Shown one piece after another: positions 10,821 through 21,657 of a DNA stretch of 64,000 nt (position 1 is the first letter of the stretch; each line of letters starts with the position of its first letter). Origin of the DNA: Dactylonectria macrodidyma (lineage: Eukaryota; Ascomycota; Sordariomycetes; Hypocreales; Nectriaceae); NCBI GenBank assembly GCA_020744425.1, contig JAGMUV010000005.1:2046001-2110000 (forward strand), in the 5' to 3' direction. The position numbers and the translations under genes are program-made. The notes under the pieces were generated by a model, which saw only the letters and a program-made list of their open reading frames with translations, had not been told where the DNA came from and did no database searches.

Positions 10821-12600
10821 CTAGGTGTAAGCAGGCTCAGGATACCGTCTCCCTGACACTCCGGTCATCGGACTCGTCCCTCTCTCATTAGGCGGTGATC
10901 GCCTCTCCCACCTCTTTCTGTCCTCCCGGCTAGCGAACGATGCGTGGTCCCGTCGCCGATCCATGTCTGCGTGGCTGCTCGTCCGTCGCTCCATATCGGG
11001 CCGCCGCATGTACTGGCGCTCCCGCCGCTCATCGTCGCGCTCTCGGTCAAAGTCTCGTGGTCGGCCTCTTTCCCTCTCACGGAGACGTTCTCTGTCCCTG
11101 CTCTCACGGTCGTTTTGGGCCCGTCGCCTACGCTCGTACTCGGCTGCATTATTCTCGGGCTCTGACGAGTCCTCTGAGTCTAGATCGGAAAAGCTTCGAG
11201 TGAGGCGAGAAGGCGGGAGGTCGCGGTTGCGACGCGTTCGGGACGATTCGTTGTACGACGGCCGAGAGGTATTGCGTGGCCGATCTGACACAATACCATT
11301 GGGCAGGATGTTGGATACCTTCTCTGCTACTTTCTCCCGTAAGCTGGAGCTCCGGGTTGCTCCTCGGCGAGGCTCCTCGGCCCTGACATCAGGATGATGA
11401 CGGTACGCTTGCTGTGGCTTCAGTGAGGGTGATTGTGAACCCATCGGTGGGCTAGCATCCTGTCTTCGCTTTGTCCGGGGCGGGGTCGGGTCTTCATCAG
11501 ACGAATCTGACGAGACATGTCTTGGTTGGCTATGTCGGCGCGCTGGTTCTGGCCGCTTGGTGTTGGGGTCGAGATATGTTGACCCGTGAGGATGACTTGA
11601 AGGCTCAGGTTGAGGAGACATCTTATAGTCAGAAAAGCTCCTCCGCCTCGCCTGCTCTTCGGCATTCCTCTCTTGTTGATATCTTTCAGGCGATGAGCGG
11701 CTCGGCATCCGCCCGTGTCGACCAGGGACGTGGTTATATGCCACAGGTCGCTCAGGGACGGGCCGCTCAAAGTATGTGGGATCGGTGGGCCGTGGTCGGC
11801 CTTGAAAAGGCGTCTGGAACGGTTTACGCACATGGGAATAGGCAACCTTTGGTTCGTGATCCGGGTTGGGTCCAGCGCCGGCCGCTTTTTGATCGCGGGA
11901 AGTAGAAGCGTCTTTCCTTAGCTTGTCAGCGCAGGCTTTGTGCCAGCGATCAACCTCATCGTCCGGTCCACTGGGGAAAACGCTCTTGGGAAGATCGGGC
12001 GGGAAGTCTTGGCCGGTTTCGGGGTGCTTCAGGTTCCAGTTCTTGACGGCATATTGGAGGAACGGGACATGCTCCTCTGGGCCAAGTAGAATCTCGAGCG
12101 ACTCCCATCGCGAAAAACCTCTGGGTGTGAGCGCTGGGATGGAAGGTCGGGCGAAGTCGTCTGCGGTGGGCTGAAGGGTGTGCTGGCAGCCAGTGACTTG
12201 CCACATGTAGGAGATGGAATCGTGGGGCATGTTGACGAAGAGAGCTATTGCGTATTAGCAATGCGCCAGTCATAGAACCGGTGGAATATAATTTCACATA
12301 CAATCATAATCGCCGCCAACAGCCTTGTAAAAGGCGGCCAGTTTCTTAGGTGTCAGTTGGCCAACATCCTTGTCGCCGACGTTGCAAATCTGTAAAGTTC
12401 ACTGTTAGTCGAGGATCGCGGGCCGCAAATGGCGGGGTGATTCTGGGGATGCGCAGGCATACCACATAGCGGCTGATGGCTCTTAAAAGGGCATATAACT
12501 GATCGCTTGGGCTCTTGTCGTCCTCGTACATATAGCGATATTCGATGGGAGGCGGGGAGGGCTTCCCTGATGGGGTATCGGTTTTGGGCGGCGTTGCCAT
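10821..12600 (-). CDS. DUF7514-domain protein with Arg/Ser/Glu-rich tail
   Basis: Exon 1 12600-12463; intron 12462-12390 (73 bp, GTATGC donor, TTACAG acceptor); exon 2 12389-12302; intron 12301-12245 (57 bp, GTATGT donor); exon 3 12244-10821; 549 aa. The N-terminal ~180 residues match the pattern I know as DUF7514 of filamentous fungi: a short helix (DQLYALLRAISRYV), the LTPKKLAAFYKAVGG segment, then SLFVNMPHDS, ALTPRGFSRWESL, EEHVPFLQYAVKNW and a final FPPDLPKSVFP. The rest is low-complexity and highly charged, with SSDSSDEDPTPPR, DLDSEDSSEPE and long runs of RE/RD/RR dipeptides resembling RS/RD-type RNA-processing tails. The domain has no established biochemical role that I know of; a nuclear role is only suggested by the tail. 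Assignment to the domain rests on recognised motifs, not on a search. Confidence 0.85.
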
Positions 12601-14851
12601 GACGAAGGTCGCAGCAGTCGAGGGGCGTTCGGTAACAGTGACGGCCTCACCTCCAAGGTGGATAGCGGGGAAGAGTGGGAGGCAAGTCGGCGGTCAAAGG
12701 TAGGCACAGCGTGGGGACTAGGAAAGGCGAGAGAGCCGGCGACGAGGCCGCATGCGAAGACCATTAAAAGGCGGAAAGGAAGAAGAGAAAAGCGATGGGT
12801 TTGATGCTGGGTGCGCTTGGTAATAAATCGCGAAAGATCGGGACGAAAAGAAGTTGGGAGCTGATGGCTGATGGGATGGACCATGGATGACAAGGCAGGC
12901 AGGTAGCAGGGGACCAGGGGAGCTTGGCGGGCAGGCACTGACTGACTTGGCTGAGTGAAGTGCTGGGCGGGCTGCTTTTTGCTGTTTTTTTTGCTCTTTG
13001 CTGCTGGGCTCTTACTGGGCTGCGCACCGCTGCTGGCCCGTGGGTCAGCTCCAGGTCAAGGGCAGGCCCGGGGCGATGATGGCATGGATGGCATGGATAT
13101 GAGGCCGTGCCTGTGCCTAACGGAAACCCGGCTGGCTGCGAGTACTTTGAACTGTAACTCACGCAATTGTTTGTTGGAATTTCCAGACGAAGAAACACAA
13201 AAAGGCGGCTGCTTGTCGATGGCCGGGTTACCCTTTGTTCGGTGATGTCTGCTGACTTGCCACTATGCTCCTAGTGCTGCTGCTTGACGAGTTGGCGGTC
13301 TTCTGCGCTGCGATGCCCATCTGCTTGTGACGTCCACGGAGTTGCGAGACATTCGAGCATTACACAAACAATGGGAAAGGGAAGAAACCGGCTGTCAGGG
13401 ATTTGACGGGACTTGTTCTCGTGCGCATGCGACCGCAGCTGCTTCTGGGAGCGATCGGCTGTGTGCGGGAAGCGCATACAATGTCATGGAACAAGGCACA
13501 AGCGGCTGTGCATCGAGATTACGATATCACGCCTCTTTGTCTCACGCCGCACACCTGGCGCCTCGCGCCTGACATCCTTGCATCTCTACAGCAAGTCCCA
13601 TTAAAGGCTCGGCAGCTACTAGTCTGTCCGCCTCGCGCACATCACTTGGTTAACCTTTCGTTGTGCACTCTGGCACTCTCTCCACTACTAACCACCTGTG
13701 GGCTGACACGTGCATCATCGCTGTAGGTCCCAGAGTGATCCAGATCCATCCATGCCTCAACCTGCCTGGTGAGTGGAGTGCCGGCCAAAGTCATGATGGA
13801 TGAGCCACGGCCATGACGGGGTCAGTAATTAGAACAACGCCGTACCATTATTCATCCCGTCAGTGATGTGTAACCCATGATACCCTGTCTTGAGGCCTCA
13901 GCCTTCTGAACTTTCCCGCTAACAAATCGGCTGGTAATAAACTGTTGACCGACATTTTTCACTGTAACCCCCAAGACTGTGGGGAACGTGCAAATGCGCT
14001 ACGAATTACAACCCATCCTCTCAGCCAGCGACCTGGAGGCTGTGTGGCACAAAGCGCCGGATGGGAAGGGAGGCTGCCTCCCCGCTCACTCAGCCACCAA
14101 GCGGTTTACTCAGCGGGTTACGACGCGAACGACGGGAGGGAAACCCATGGAGTTCCAGGAACGGACGCAGCGAGACGCCGAGGCGCCGATTCGGAGCGAG
14201 CGCGAATATCGAAGCAGCGGCTGAAAAATCGAAGCAGCGGTCTGTTCGGCCGTTGCGACGGGCGGATGATCAATCGGGTTACAATTGACTTCCCGACTTC
14301 CCGCTGCCAGTACAGCGCGGAAACGGCGACGGCTGCATCGGGTCGGGCAGATGCTCCTAGGTGGTTCTGGGGGATGTGGATGCGCCCAGGGTCGGAATGG
14401 AGGAGGTGATGTCATTGCCGACACTTCCATGAGAAACGCAGAGAGGGTCTGGGACGGACTCTGTCAAGCTCTGTGTTGCCTCGGGCGCCTGTCTCACATT
14501 CCTTGCTTCGAGGTACAGGGTAGGCGGAGCGCACCGCGCAAGGGTGGCCGAGGCGCATCTCATAAGCGCAGAGACAGAAATAATCGAACCAGTCGAGAAA
14601 ATTCCAGGACCCAGCGCTAAACCCAAGGAGGAAATCAGAAATCATCCCGTCTTGTTGGCCTCTTTGTGTACCCAAATCACATCGTCACCACCGTCACATT
14701 TGTCTTTTTTCTTCTGGTTGCATTCACTCCTTGAGCCGTTCATTTCTTCTTTTCGCATTCCGCACTTCCCCATCGAGCCACTTTTACCTCGGCTCGCTTT
14801 GTTGCTGTCTCATATTCCACACTCGAACTTACCACCCATCCCAACGCCATC
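12601..14851. other. 2.25-kb divergent intergenic region
   Basis: This separates the start of the DUF7514 gene (minus) from that of the MPDU1-like gene (plus) and holds both promoters. The leader next to 14852 is pyrimidine-rich (TTCATTTCTTCTTTTCGC near 14740). Overlapping Arg-rich frames at 13.9-14.6 kb on both strands have no protein-like features. No gene is called. Confidence 0.5.
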
Positions 14852-15761
14852 ATGGATGCCCTCCGTTCTGCGATCCAACCCATCACGCACAACCTCCCTG
14901 CGCCGATCCGCGACCTCGGCGTCTCCATCGTCGGCGAGACGTGCTACAAGTCGCTTCTTCTCGATGTCAACCTCGAGGATGTTGACTGCATCAAGCTCGC
15001 CGTCTCCAAGGGCCTCGGCATCGGCATCATCGCCGCCTCGTCCATCGTCAAGGTGCCGCAGATCCTCAAGCTGCTCAACTCGCGCTCCGCCGACGGCGTC
15101 TCCTTCCTCGCCTACCTCCTCGAGACGACGGCCTACTTGATCTCCCTCGCGTACAACGTCCGTAAGGGCTTCCCCTTTAGCACCTTTGGCGAGACGGCCT
15201 TGATCGTGGGCCAGAACATCATCATCTCCGTTCTCGTCCTCAACTACAGCGGTCGCGCCAGCCTCGCTGCCGTCCTCATCGCTGCGATTGCCGGCACTCT
15301 CGCCGCCCTCTTCGCTGAGAATGTCGTCGACATGCAGACCCTGAGCTACCTCCAGACTGGCGCCGGTGTCTTGGGTGTCGCGAGCAAGGTTCCCCAGATC
15401 CTCGCCATCTTCCAGCAGGGCGGCACTGGGCAGCTGAGTGCCTTCGCCGTAAGTCCTCAGTAGAACTTTATACAGATTCACCTGGCTAACCTTGAAATTA
15501 TAGGTCTTCAACTACCTCGCTGGTTCCTTGTCGCGCATTTTCACCACTCTTCAGGAGGTCGACGACAAACTGATTCTCTACGGCTTCATCTCCGGTTTCG
15601 TCCTCAACGCCATTCTGGCGCTCCAGATGGTCTTCTACTGGAACGCGCCCTCTGAGAAGGCCAAGGGCAAACGCAAGGTTCCTGTCGAGGCTAAACCCCA
15701 GGCCAAATCCTCGGCCACCTCTTCTCCCAAGAAGAGTCCCACCACTCGCCGTCGTGGTTAG
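14852..15761 (+). CDS. MPDU1: PQ-loop protein, mannose-P-dolichol utilization defect 1 (MPDU1) homologue
   Basis: MPDU1 (Lec35) is an ER multi-span protein required for use of dolichol-P-mannose and dolichol-P-glucose in N-glycan and GPI assembly. Exon 1 14852-15448; intron 15449-15503 (55 bp, GTAAGT donor, GGCTAAC branch, TATAG acceptor); exon 2 15504-15761; 284 aa. Two PQ-loop repeats are clear: KVPQILKLLNSRSADGVSF (P69-Q70) and KVPQILAIF (P181-Q182), each followed by a Ser/Gly turn as in the family. About seven hydrophobic segments run from residue 52 to 245, and the C-terminus is a Lys/Ser/Pro-rich cytosolic tail (KKSPTTRRRG). Length is close to the family norm (~250-290 aa). Budding yeast lacks a close homologue; moulds and animals have one. 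Confidence 0.92.
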
Positions 15762-16194
15762 AGGATTATAGTGCGATAATTGCTAGTGTTATTGTAGAGA
15801 TATATCTTTGTAATGGTTCATAACTTATCTTAATGAAACTCTTACCGAACGGCACGAGCACGTCTCGACGAAGCCTTGTCATGCATGTTCCTTCCCCAGG
15901 CAAATTAAGATCACCTCACTCTGGCTTTGTCATATTGGTATTGCTTATTTTGATTCTCAATGTGAATTTGTCACACTTGCCGAGTATTCTCAAACGATGA
16001 AATGATGGGCCGATATATGCTGCAGCCCCCAATTGGTATCCTTTATCTCTCTAGAGATTCCCCCAAACGCCAAAGCAATTCCAAAACTCCAACCCAATCC
16101 TGAAACCAACATCCCCGAAGTGATCCTTTCCCATGTTCTTGTCTAACGTCTTACGAGACAGGAACGCCCCATGTGTCCAACCAAGTCCTCGTGT
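15762..16194. other. Convergent intergenic region
   Basis: 433 bp between convergent stop codons, AT-richer than the flanking genes, consistent with two 3' UTRs. Nothing else is evident. Confidence 0.5.
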
Positions 16195-16710
16195 CTAGCA
16201 GCCGCACTGCAGGTTGTCGACGTCCATCTCGTCGCCATTTCCACTAGAAGGGCCAGCATCACAGCCATCGCAGCTCGGAGTAGGTTGCGCTACGGGATGT
16301 GAGATTGCTGAGACGGGGGCGGAAGAGATGTTCCAGAATCGGTGCAGAGATTGTTGGTTGGCCTCGGGTTGGATTGTCTCCTGGGGCTGCTCTGGAACAG
16401 CTAGAATATCCTCATGCTGCTCGGGCAGTTGCTGGGCGGAATACAACATGTTGAGGGTGCGCTCTGCCGAAGACGTGTGAGTGACTAGAAATGCAAGCAC
16501 CAGGCAGCTGAAGAACTCACGGTGGACCTCGTGTTCTGAAGGCCGAGAGTTGCGGAAGCGCTTGAGTGTGCGGCTGTGGAGGTGGATGGGCGTCATGTCC
16601 ATGGTGGCAAAGGGGTTTCTGATGGCGGCTCCATGGGGAGGCGAGTTGAAGGAGGACACGGACGAGGGCGACGAGAGCTCCGAGGAAGAGCGTTTTCGCT
16701 TGAGGACCAT
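16195..16710 (-). CDS. Small serine/proline-rich fungal protein, unknown function
   Basis: Exon 1 16710-16521; intron 16520-16464 (57 bp, GTGAGT donor, GGCAG acceptor); exon 2 16463-16195; 152 aa. It starts MVLKRKRSSSELSSPSS, a basic stretch that could be a nuclear localisation signal. The middle holds a more ordered patch (TPIHLHSRTLKRFRNSRPSE, then HQRTLNMLYSAQQ across the splice), and later a short QQSLHRFWNI motif. The C-terminus is Cys-containing (CDGCDAG and a terminal QCGC). The splice restores a continuous helical segment, which supports the model. I do not recognise a named domain, though the RTLKRFR and SLHRFWN motifs look like conserved short motifs. An unspliced frame extends further upstream but its extra residues look random. 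Confidence 0.68.
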   Translation of the reverse strand: MVLKRKRSSSELSSPSSVSSFNSPPHGAAIRNPFATMDMTPIHLHSRTLKRFRNSRPSEHEVHREFFSCLVLAFLVTHTSSAERTLNMLYSAQQLPEQHEDILAVPEQPQETIQPEANQQSLHRFWNISSAPVSAISHPVAQPTPSCDGCDAGPSSGNGDEMDVDNLQCGC

Positions 16711-17207
16711 GATTACGGTTGGGATGTGGAAGTTGAAGTTCTCGATAACGAGGCGTTGAGAGCTGAGACAGCAGGGATATTCGAGGCTGTGGGGGTGTTG
16801 ATATTGGGTGTTCGTTGTTCTGGTTTGCCTGCGGTCTGAGGGGAAAGTAATGAGGACAGAAAGAGCGTCAGCATGAGACACGAGACAAGCCCGGCTATTT
16901 GGAGGTTGGCTGGAGGACGCGCCCATGGCGCGTAGAAGTGGGCAGTGTGCAATTTACAGGGGGGCTAGAGGGCCTTTCAGCGCGTAGAGAGGTCGACGCG
17001 ACGTGCTGAATCCACTGACTTCGCGCCACTGGTTGGTGGAGTCGGCTTGCACCATCGATAGACTCGACACTCCCCTGTACGCAACGAACACACGAGATAA
17101 CTTGATTATTCTAAACGGGGAATAATAGAATGTGCTAGGGTTAACTTAGATCAACAACTGAAGCAATAACAAACAAATAAGCACATCATAAAAACACCCC
17201 AAATTTA
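16711..17207. other. Intergenic region between two minus-strand genes
   Basis: 497 bp: promoter and leader of the 16195-16710 gene, then the AT-rich 3' flank of the oxidoreductase (about 17090-17205). No gene or site is called. Confidence 0.45.
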
Positions 17208-18376
17208 CTACTCCTTGGCAATCCGTATCACCAGCTTACCCAGCCCACCCTTACCCGTGGCCACTCTCTCACACGCCTTGCGCACCTCATCGAGATCCTT
17301 CAGCTCAACAACCGTCATGACGGCCTTGATCTTACCCCGGGCTAAAATCTCCCCCGCGGCCTCCATGTCCTCGCGGATATTTGGGCTCCCGGACACAAAC
17401 TCGTAGCGAATGGCCGTGCTGCGCAGCTTCCACCGGTACCATAGCTGCAGAAAGTCCATCAACCAGCCCAGCCAAGCCGGCGTGCGGTCGCCCAGCAGGT
17501 CATGTAGCGTCTCCTTGGTCGGAATACTCGCGATGCTCATCAGCGTGCCACTGTCGGGCTTGAGCACGGCCACGCACTCATCGAACGTGGCCCACTGTGT
17601 GCTCAGCGCAAAGTCCACAGTGCCCCGGCCGACCACCTTGCGGACGTCTTCCTTCTGGTAGTCAACGAGCTGGTCGACCATTCCAGGCATGTACTGCTCC
17701 ACGAGGTCCATCTTGGGAGTCGACGCAGACGAGATGATCTTGCTTGCGCCGAACTCGTTGCGCGCCAATTGCATCGCCATCGACCCAGATGCGCTCAAAG
17801 CCCCTGGGATGTACACCGTCCGGCCTTCGAGGCTCTCCTCGCCCCGGAGCTGCAGCCCGCGCCGGATAGTCTGCAGGGCCGTGATGACGAGTCCCGGGAA
17901 TGATGCGGCTTCTTCAAACGACATGTGCGCCGGCTTGTGCACCAGGAACCGCTCCGGGGCAGTGGCGTACTCGGACGCGAACCCGGCTTGCGGTTTAAGC
18001 GGTATCGGCTTGTCCAGGTTGAAGCCGTAGACCTCGTCGCCGACTCTGAGGTTCTTGACGGCGGATCCGACTGCGACTACAACGCCAGCACCCTCGATGC
18101 CGAGTCTAATTGGATATCTATCGGCGGACACGGTTAGCTCTTCGGCAACCCGATTAAGGCAGGATCGGGGGGTTATTACTCTTGCTTTTGTAGCACATCC
18201 AGCATCCCCGAGGCAACCTGTGTATCCCCAGTATTAATCGCCACGGCCCGCATCCTCAGTAGCACATCTTCCGGCTTCGTAATCGTTGGTGTCGGCACAT
18301 CCAGAACCTCGTAGGCAGCCGGAGAGCACTTCTTCAGCGCGATCAGAGACCGCATTGTAGTTGGGATATTCGCCAT
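17208..18376 (-). CDS. Medium-chain dehydrogenase/reductase (quinone-oxidoreductase-like, NAD(P)H)
   Basis: Exon 1 18376-18180; intron 18179-18118 (62 bp, GTAATA donor, GAGCTAAC branch, CGATAG acceptor); exon 2 18117-17208; 368 aa. The N-terminal GroES-like half shows PEDVLLRMRAVAINTGDTQ and the signature IEGAGVVVAVGSAVKNLRVGDEVYG. The Rossmann half has the nucleotide-binding loop IPGALSASGSMAMQLARNEF, then helices and the C-terminal VMTVVELKDLDEVRKAC segment with GKLVIRI at the end. The catalytic-zinc Cys/His ligands of true alcohol dehydrogenases are absent from the expected positions, so it is placed with zinc-independent quinone-oxidoreductase/enoyl-reductase types. Substrate cannot be told. 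It has no biosynthetic-gene neighbours, so a secondary-metabolism role is not supported. Confidence 0.9.
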
Positions 18377-19674
18377 GTTCTTCGCACGTCAATCAGATCT
18401 CCAGCCCCGATTTCATTAAGTCAAGTTAAACAGGATTGCTCGCAGTTTCATAGAGACCCATGTGTCTTTTATCTCTTCAGGGGAACGCTCCCGGCGGCGG
18501 AGTTCAAGAGTTCGGCGGTTTCGGTGGATCCGTTCGGAAGGGCCCCACCGAAACCGCCGAACGCCGCGCCGGCTGCCATCTCACAGTTAAGGACTTTGAA
18601 ACTCCGCTGGCGGAGTTCATATCACTAACTAGGTTAGCATTAATTCGCTTGGGTGATCTAGGTTCCCGTCTATGGTACGCGTTCTACGAATAATTTAGCC
18701 TGGTTGAGTTGGATGTATCGAGTCCAGAGCTTACGGGGCTGGCAACAAAGCACTCGGAAGTCGTTGCTGAAAGCCCGTGATGAAGTACAAGTCAGTTTCT
18801 TGGACTCAAATCACCACTGCATAATTACCCGGACAGGCCATCCGAACCATCATATATGGCTCTTGATTTTCACGCGACTCTCGTAGGCTATTGACCGCAG
18901 GTGTCCGAGGTTGAGGTCCAGGGTAGCCCACTTTCGGGTTTCACGATACTACGCTCCTGCTGGAGGAGGAAAACACCACACTCACTAGTAACGTCAATTG
19001 CAGGATGAGCAAATTGCAAGACCTGAATTGTTACTAAATTGATAAACAATATATATAAGAAAGATCATATAGTAGACTGAACTAGGATATAAGCCATTAT
19101 CATTTATTAAATTCATTAAATTGATACTATGATGGATAGTAAGTTAACGCTTCATGGCGTGTGATGGTTCTCTACCACACCTTGACTCCATGCCGTACTC
19201 CAGGTTCGAAACATCCGAGGACGCGTATGCCCGAAAACCCACAATGAACATTTGATAGCAACACGTTCCGGCAACTGCACATGTATGAATTTGTGGGTCA
19301 GCCATTAACCATGGGACAAGCCCTGTTGCCGGCTTTGGTTCAACTAACTTGTCGGGCTTTGACTGAAATTTTGGCAGACTGAATGTAGAACCGGATGACC
19401 TATTCAAGGTCGACCTGGAAAACCCAACTTCTCAACATCCGCACTCATAGACAGCCATTCGTCACTACATACAGTCAGGGCTTCCGAGTTGTCGCATAAT
19501 GGTGAGCTCCATGTGCTTCAAGTGACCCTGAAACACCTAGGTATGGAAATAACACTGGCGTTAGCGGGTATTGTCACTTCCAAGCAATCGCTGCGTAATT
19601 GTAGGCATTGCATTCCCAATACCTCTTCCCAATACGGAGGGGATGCCATCGGCGCGAGCGAGGTTTACTTAGTC
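18377..19674. other. 1.3-kb intergenic region with hairpin-bearing relic and AT-rich block
   Basis: This follows the start of the oxidoreductase gene and precedes the 3' end of the SWIM-RING gene. It contains a strong inverted repeat (18510-18562), a 16-bp palindrome (18601-18616) and a very AT-rich block (about 19020-19140). The composition differs from the neighbouring intergenic DNA and suggests a decayed repeat. An 87-codon frame at 19144-19407 (-) has no recognisable features and is not called. Confidence 0.5.
18496..18619. repeat. Candidate hairpin/MITE-like relic
   Basis: Perfect 18-bp inverted arms (GTTCGGCGGTTTCGGTGG at 18510-18527 and its complement at 18545-18562) enclose a 17-nt loop. 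An 11-bp direct repeat GGCGGAGTTCA lies at 18496-18506 and again at 18609-18619, and the second copy is part of a 16-bp palindrome (18601-18616). The arrangement resembles a small non-autonomous element or a recombined terminus; no transposase is nearby. Confidence 0.5.
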
Positions 19675-20754
19675 TCACGAGTGGTACGAGGCATACCTCT
19701 CTTCCCAGCTAGAAAACCCGTTCCGCCATCCAGAACGATGATAGCTCGACTCATCTGCAGGATCAAGTTAGTCAAAGGACTACCACTCAGGACACTCTAT
19801 ACACACCTCTCAAGTTGCTTAGCCCAAGTTGAGCTCCCACATTCACATACCCCTCCTCTGAATGCCCTTCCTCCTTGCGCACTTTCTGGACCGCGTCGTC
19901 ACCATCCTTCCACACGCTACGGCACATCGGGCAGGTGGCGCTGCCTTGCTTGGTGCGCGCCCATATGTTGAAGCACTCTTCGTGCATGTTTTGGCCACAG
20001 GCTGCGCGACACCAAACCACAGATTCAGAGCCTTTAGCCTCCAGTTCGCTAAAACAGATGGGACAATCGCCTTCAACAGGTTTGCGCTTGTCACTCTCTG
20101 CTTGCTTGGATGTTGAGATAGGGGGTGCGGCGGCGAAGATGTCGCGCAACTCGGAGCTGAGGAAGGCGGCTTGATATATCATCTCATATGGAGCATTGAG
20201 GACTTGTTTGAGAACCTAATAAATTAGGGACCGGCGCATGCGCGGAAGGGCTGAATGCTCACGTAGAACAAATGTTTGCACTGGTTCCCCTTTAGAGCAT
20301 GCGGGCAATCACAACTCGGTATCTGGGCAATAACAACCGTGTAGATATTACCCGTCGACCCTGTCATCTCCACCACCTCCTCGGGACACTCTTCAGATCC
20401 GCTCCTCGTCCGACCAAGGACAAAGAACCGTTGGCTCAGAGCCCTGGCATAGACATTATAAAACTTGGAGGGGGGCTTTGGCCTAAACCTGCGCAGCCGC
20501 TTCTCTGGTGCAGGCACTGCTGTTTGTGTCTTGATTCTCTTTGGTATAGCTGTTGATGAGTTTGAACTCTCCCCAGGCTTTCTTTTCCGGGATGGATTTG
20601 ATGATGAATCACCGGTGAGGTCGATAGGATGGCGAGGCGTCTCGCCCACTCTAGATTTATGTGTTGCCATATTGGCTCTCTGTGGGGTTCTAAGCTTGCC
20701 TGCAGGTGCAATTGAGGTTTGGTTTCTGGATTTTGGCACATGTGATGAACTCAT
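19675..20754 (-). CDS. SWIM and RING zinc-finger protein, probable E3 ubiquitin ligase
   Basis: Exon 1 20754-20263; intron 20262-20216 (47 bp, GTGAGC donor, ATTAG acceptor); exon 2 20215-19807; intron 19806-19755 (52 bp, GTGTGT donor, CTGCAG acceptor); exon 3 19754-19675; 326 aa. Residues 1-100 are basic and disordered. A SWIM finger (CxCx8CxH: C148, C150, C159, H161) precedes a RING-type domain: C215, C218, C237, H242, C245, C259, C262, in the spacing C-G-x-x-x-H-x-x-C seen in ZSWIM2/MEX-like ligases. The short exon 3 adds 26 residues ending SWEERYASYHS. SWIM plus RING suggests substrate binding and ubiquitin transfer; the target is unknown. Both introns preserve frame across motif regions, so the model is well supported. 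Confidence 0.9.
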
Positions 20755-21657
20755 ATCGAAAGTGGGAATTGAGTAGTTTTAGCAGAGAAGATGTTGAGAT
20801 TGCGGGGGTCAAGGTTTCTAACTTTCATGGTGTCTATCATCGTCTGCAAACACGCTGCCCACGACTTGGCGCGGTGTCACGTGCCCGGACACCATGTTTT
20901 ATAAGTAAGTCTTCCATCCTCCTTTCACAGAGTAAGTGAGTCAAGTCCATGGCTTAAAATGTATCCAACGACTTGGCGAGGGCGATGAACTTTACGAAAT
21001 ACATGATAAAGCACGGTGGTGGAATGGCGAAGAGCTTACCGTTCTGAGTAGCATCACGGATAAAATGGTCTTTGCGAACAAATCTGTTAGGATCATGCGT
21101 ATTGGAATTTTTTTGTTCCTAATTCATATCACAACTAATCCATCTCTTTTGATCCTCCTCAACTTGGCATCATATCGCTCATGGTAGCCTAAAAGAATCC
21201 CAACCAAACGCCGCAGAGCGTGAGAGTTTCCCTGTCTCCGCCCCCAAGGGTACATGTTCACATATATGATCCCTTATTACCCCGGCCATAATGCGCCCCC
21301 TATGTATCAAATCACAAAAGAAAAGAAGGAAATTGAAGTGTGTTGTGTGTGTGTGTGTGCGTGGGTGTAGTAAATACAGGCCGTGCCCTCTAGTAGACAA
21401 CGGATGGTGAAGCGGTCAAACGCCGAGTCTATGCGGTGGCTGTTGAGAACGTTGTTTGTATTAGACAGAAAAGGAAATTGAAGTGTGGATGTCACGAGTT
21501 GTCGAAAGGAGCATCACATAGTGATGTCATCATCGAGACCGTCGGAGTTTCGTGACCAAGCACGTTGTCATTGGTGACTCAGTTGTTTTAGGTCGAGAGT
21601 TTGGTATTGGTGGGTGCATAGTATGGTATATCGAAGAGGGAATATGCTGCCTTCACT
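20755..21657. other. Intergenic region with TG repeat and 17-bp direct repeat
   Basis: 0.9 kb between the SWIM-RING start and the PNG1 stop. It contains about eight TG units (21344-21359) and a 17-bp direct repeat (21326-21342 and 21471-21487). No gene is seen. Confidence 0.5.
21326..21487 (+). repeat. 17-bp direct repeat flanking a (TG)n microsatellite
   Basis: AAGGAAATTGAAGTGTG occurs at 21326-21342 and again, identical, at 21471-21487, 145 bp apart start to start. The first copy runs almost directly into the TG microsatellite. Slippage or microhomology-mediated duplication is the simplest explanation (inference). Confidence 0.7.

Noticed and set aside
19201..19225. GGTTCGAAACATCC, resembling a tRNA T-arm
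   Set aside because: The matching A-box and a foldable acceptor/anticodon arrangement are missing on either strand.
19144..19407. 87-codon minus-strand frame
   Set aside because: It begins in an AT-rich relic-like region and lacks conserved features; no flanking exons were found.
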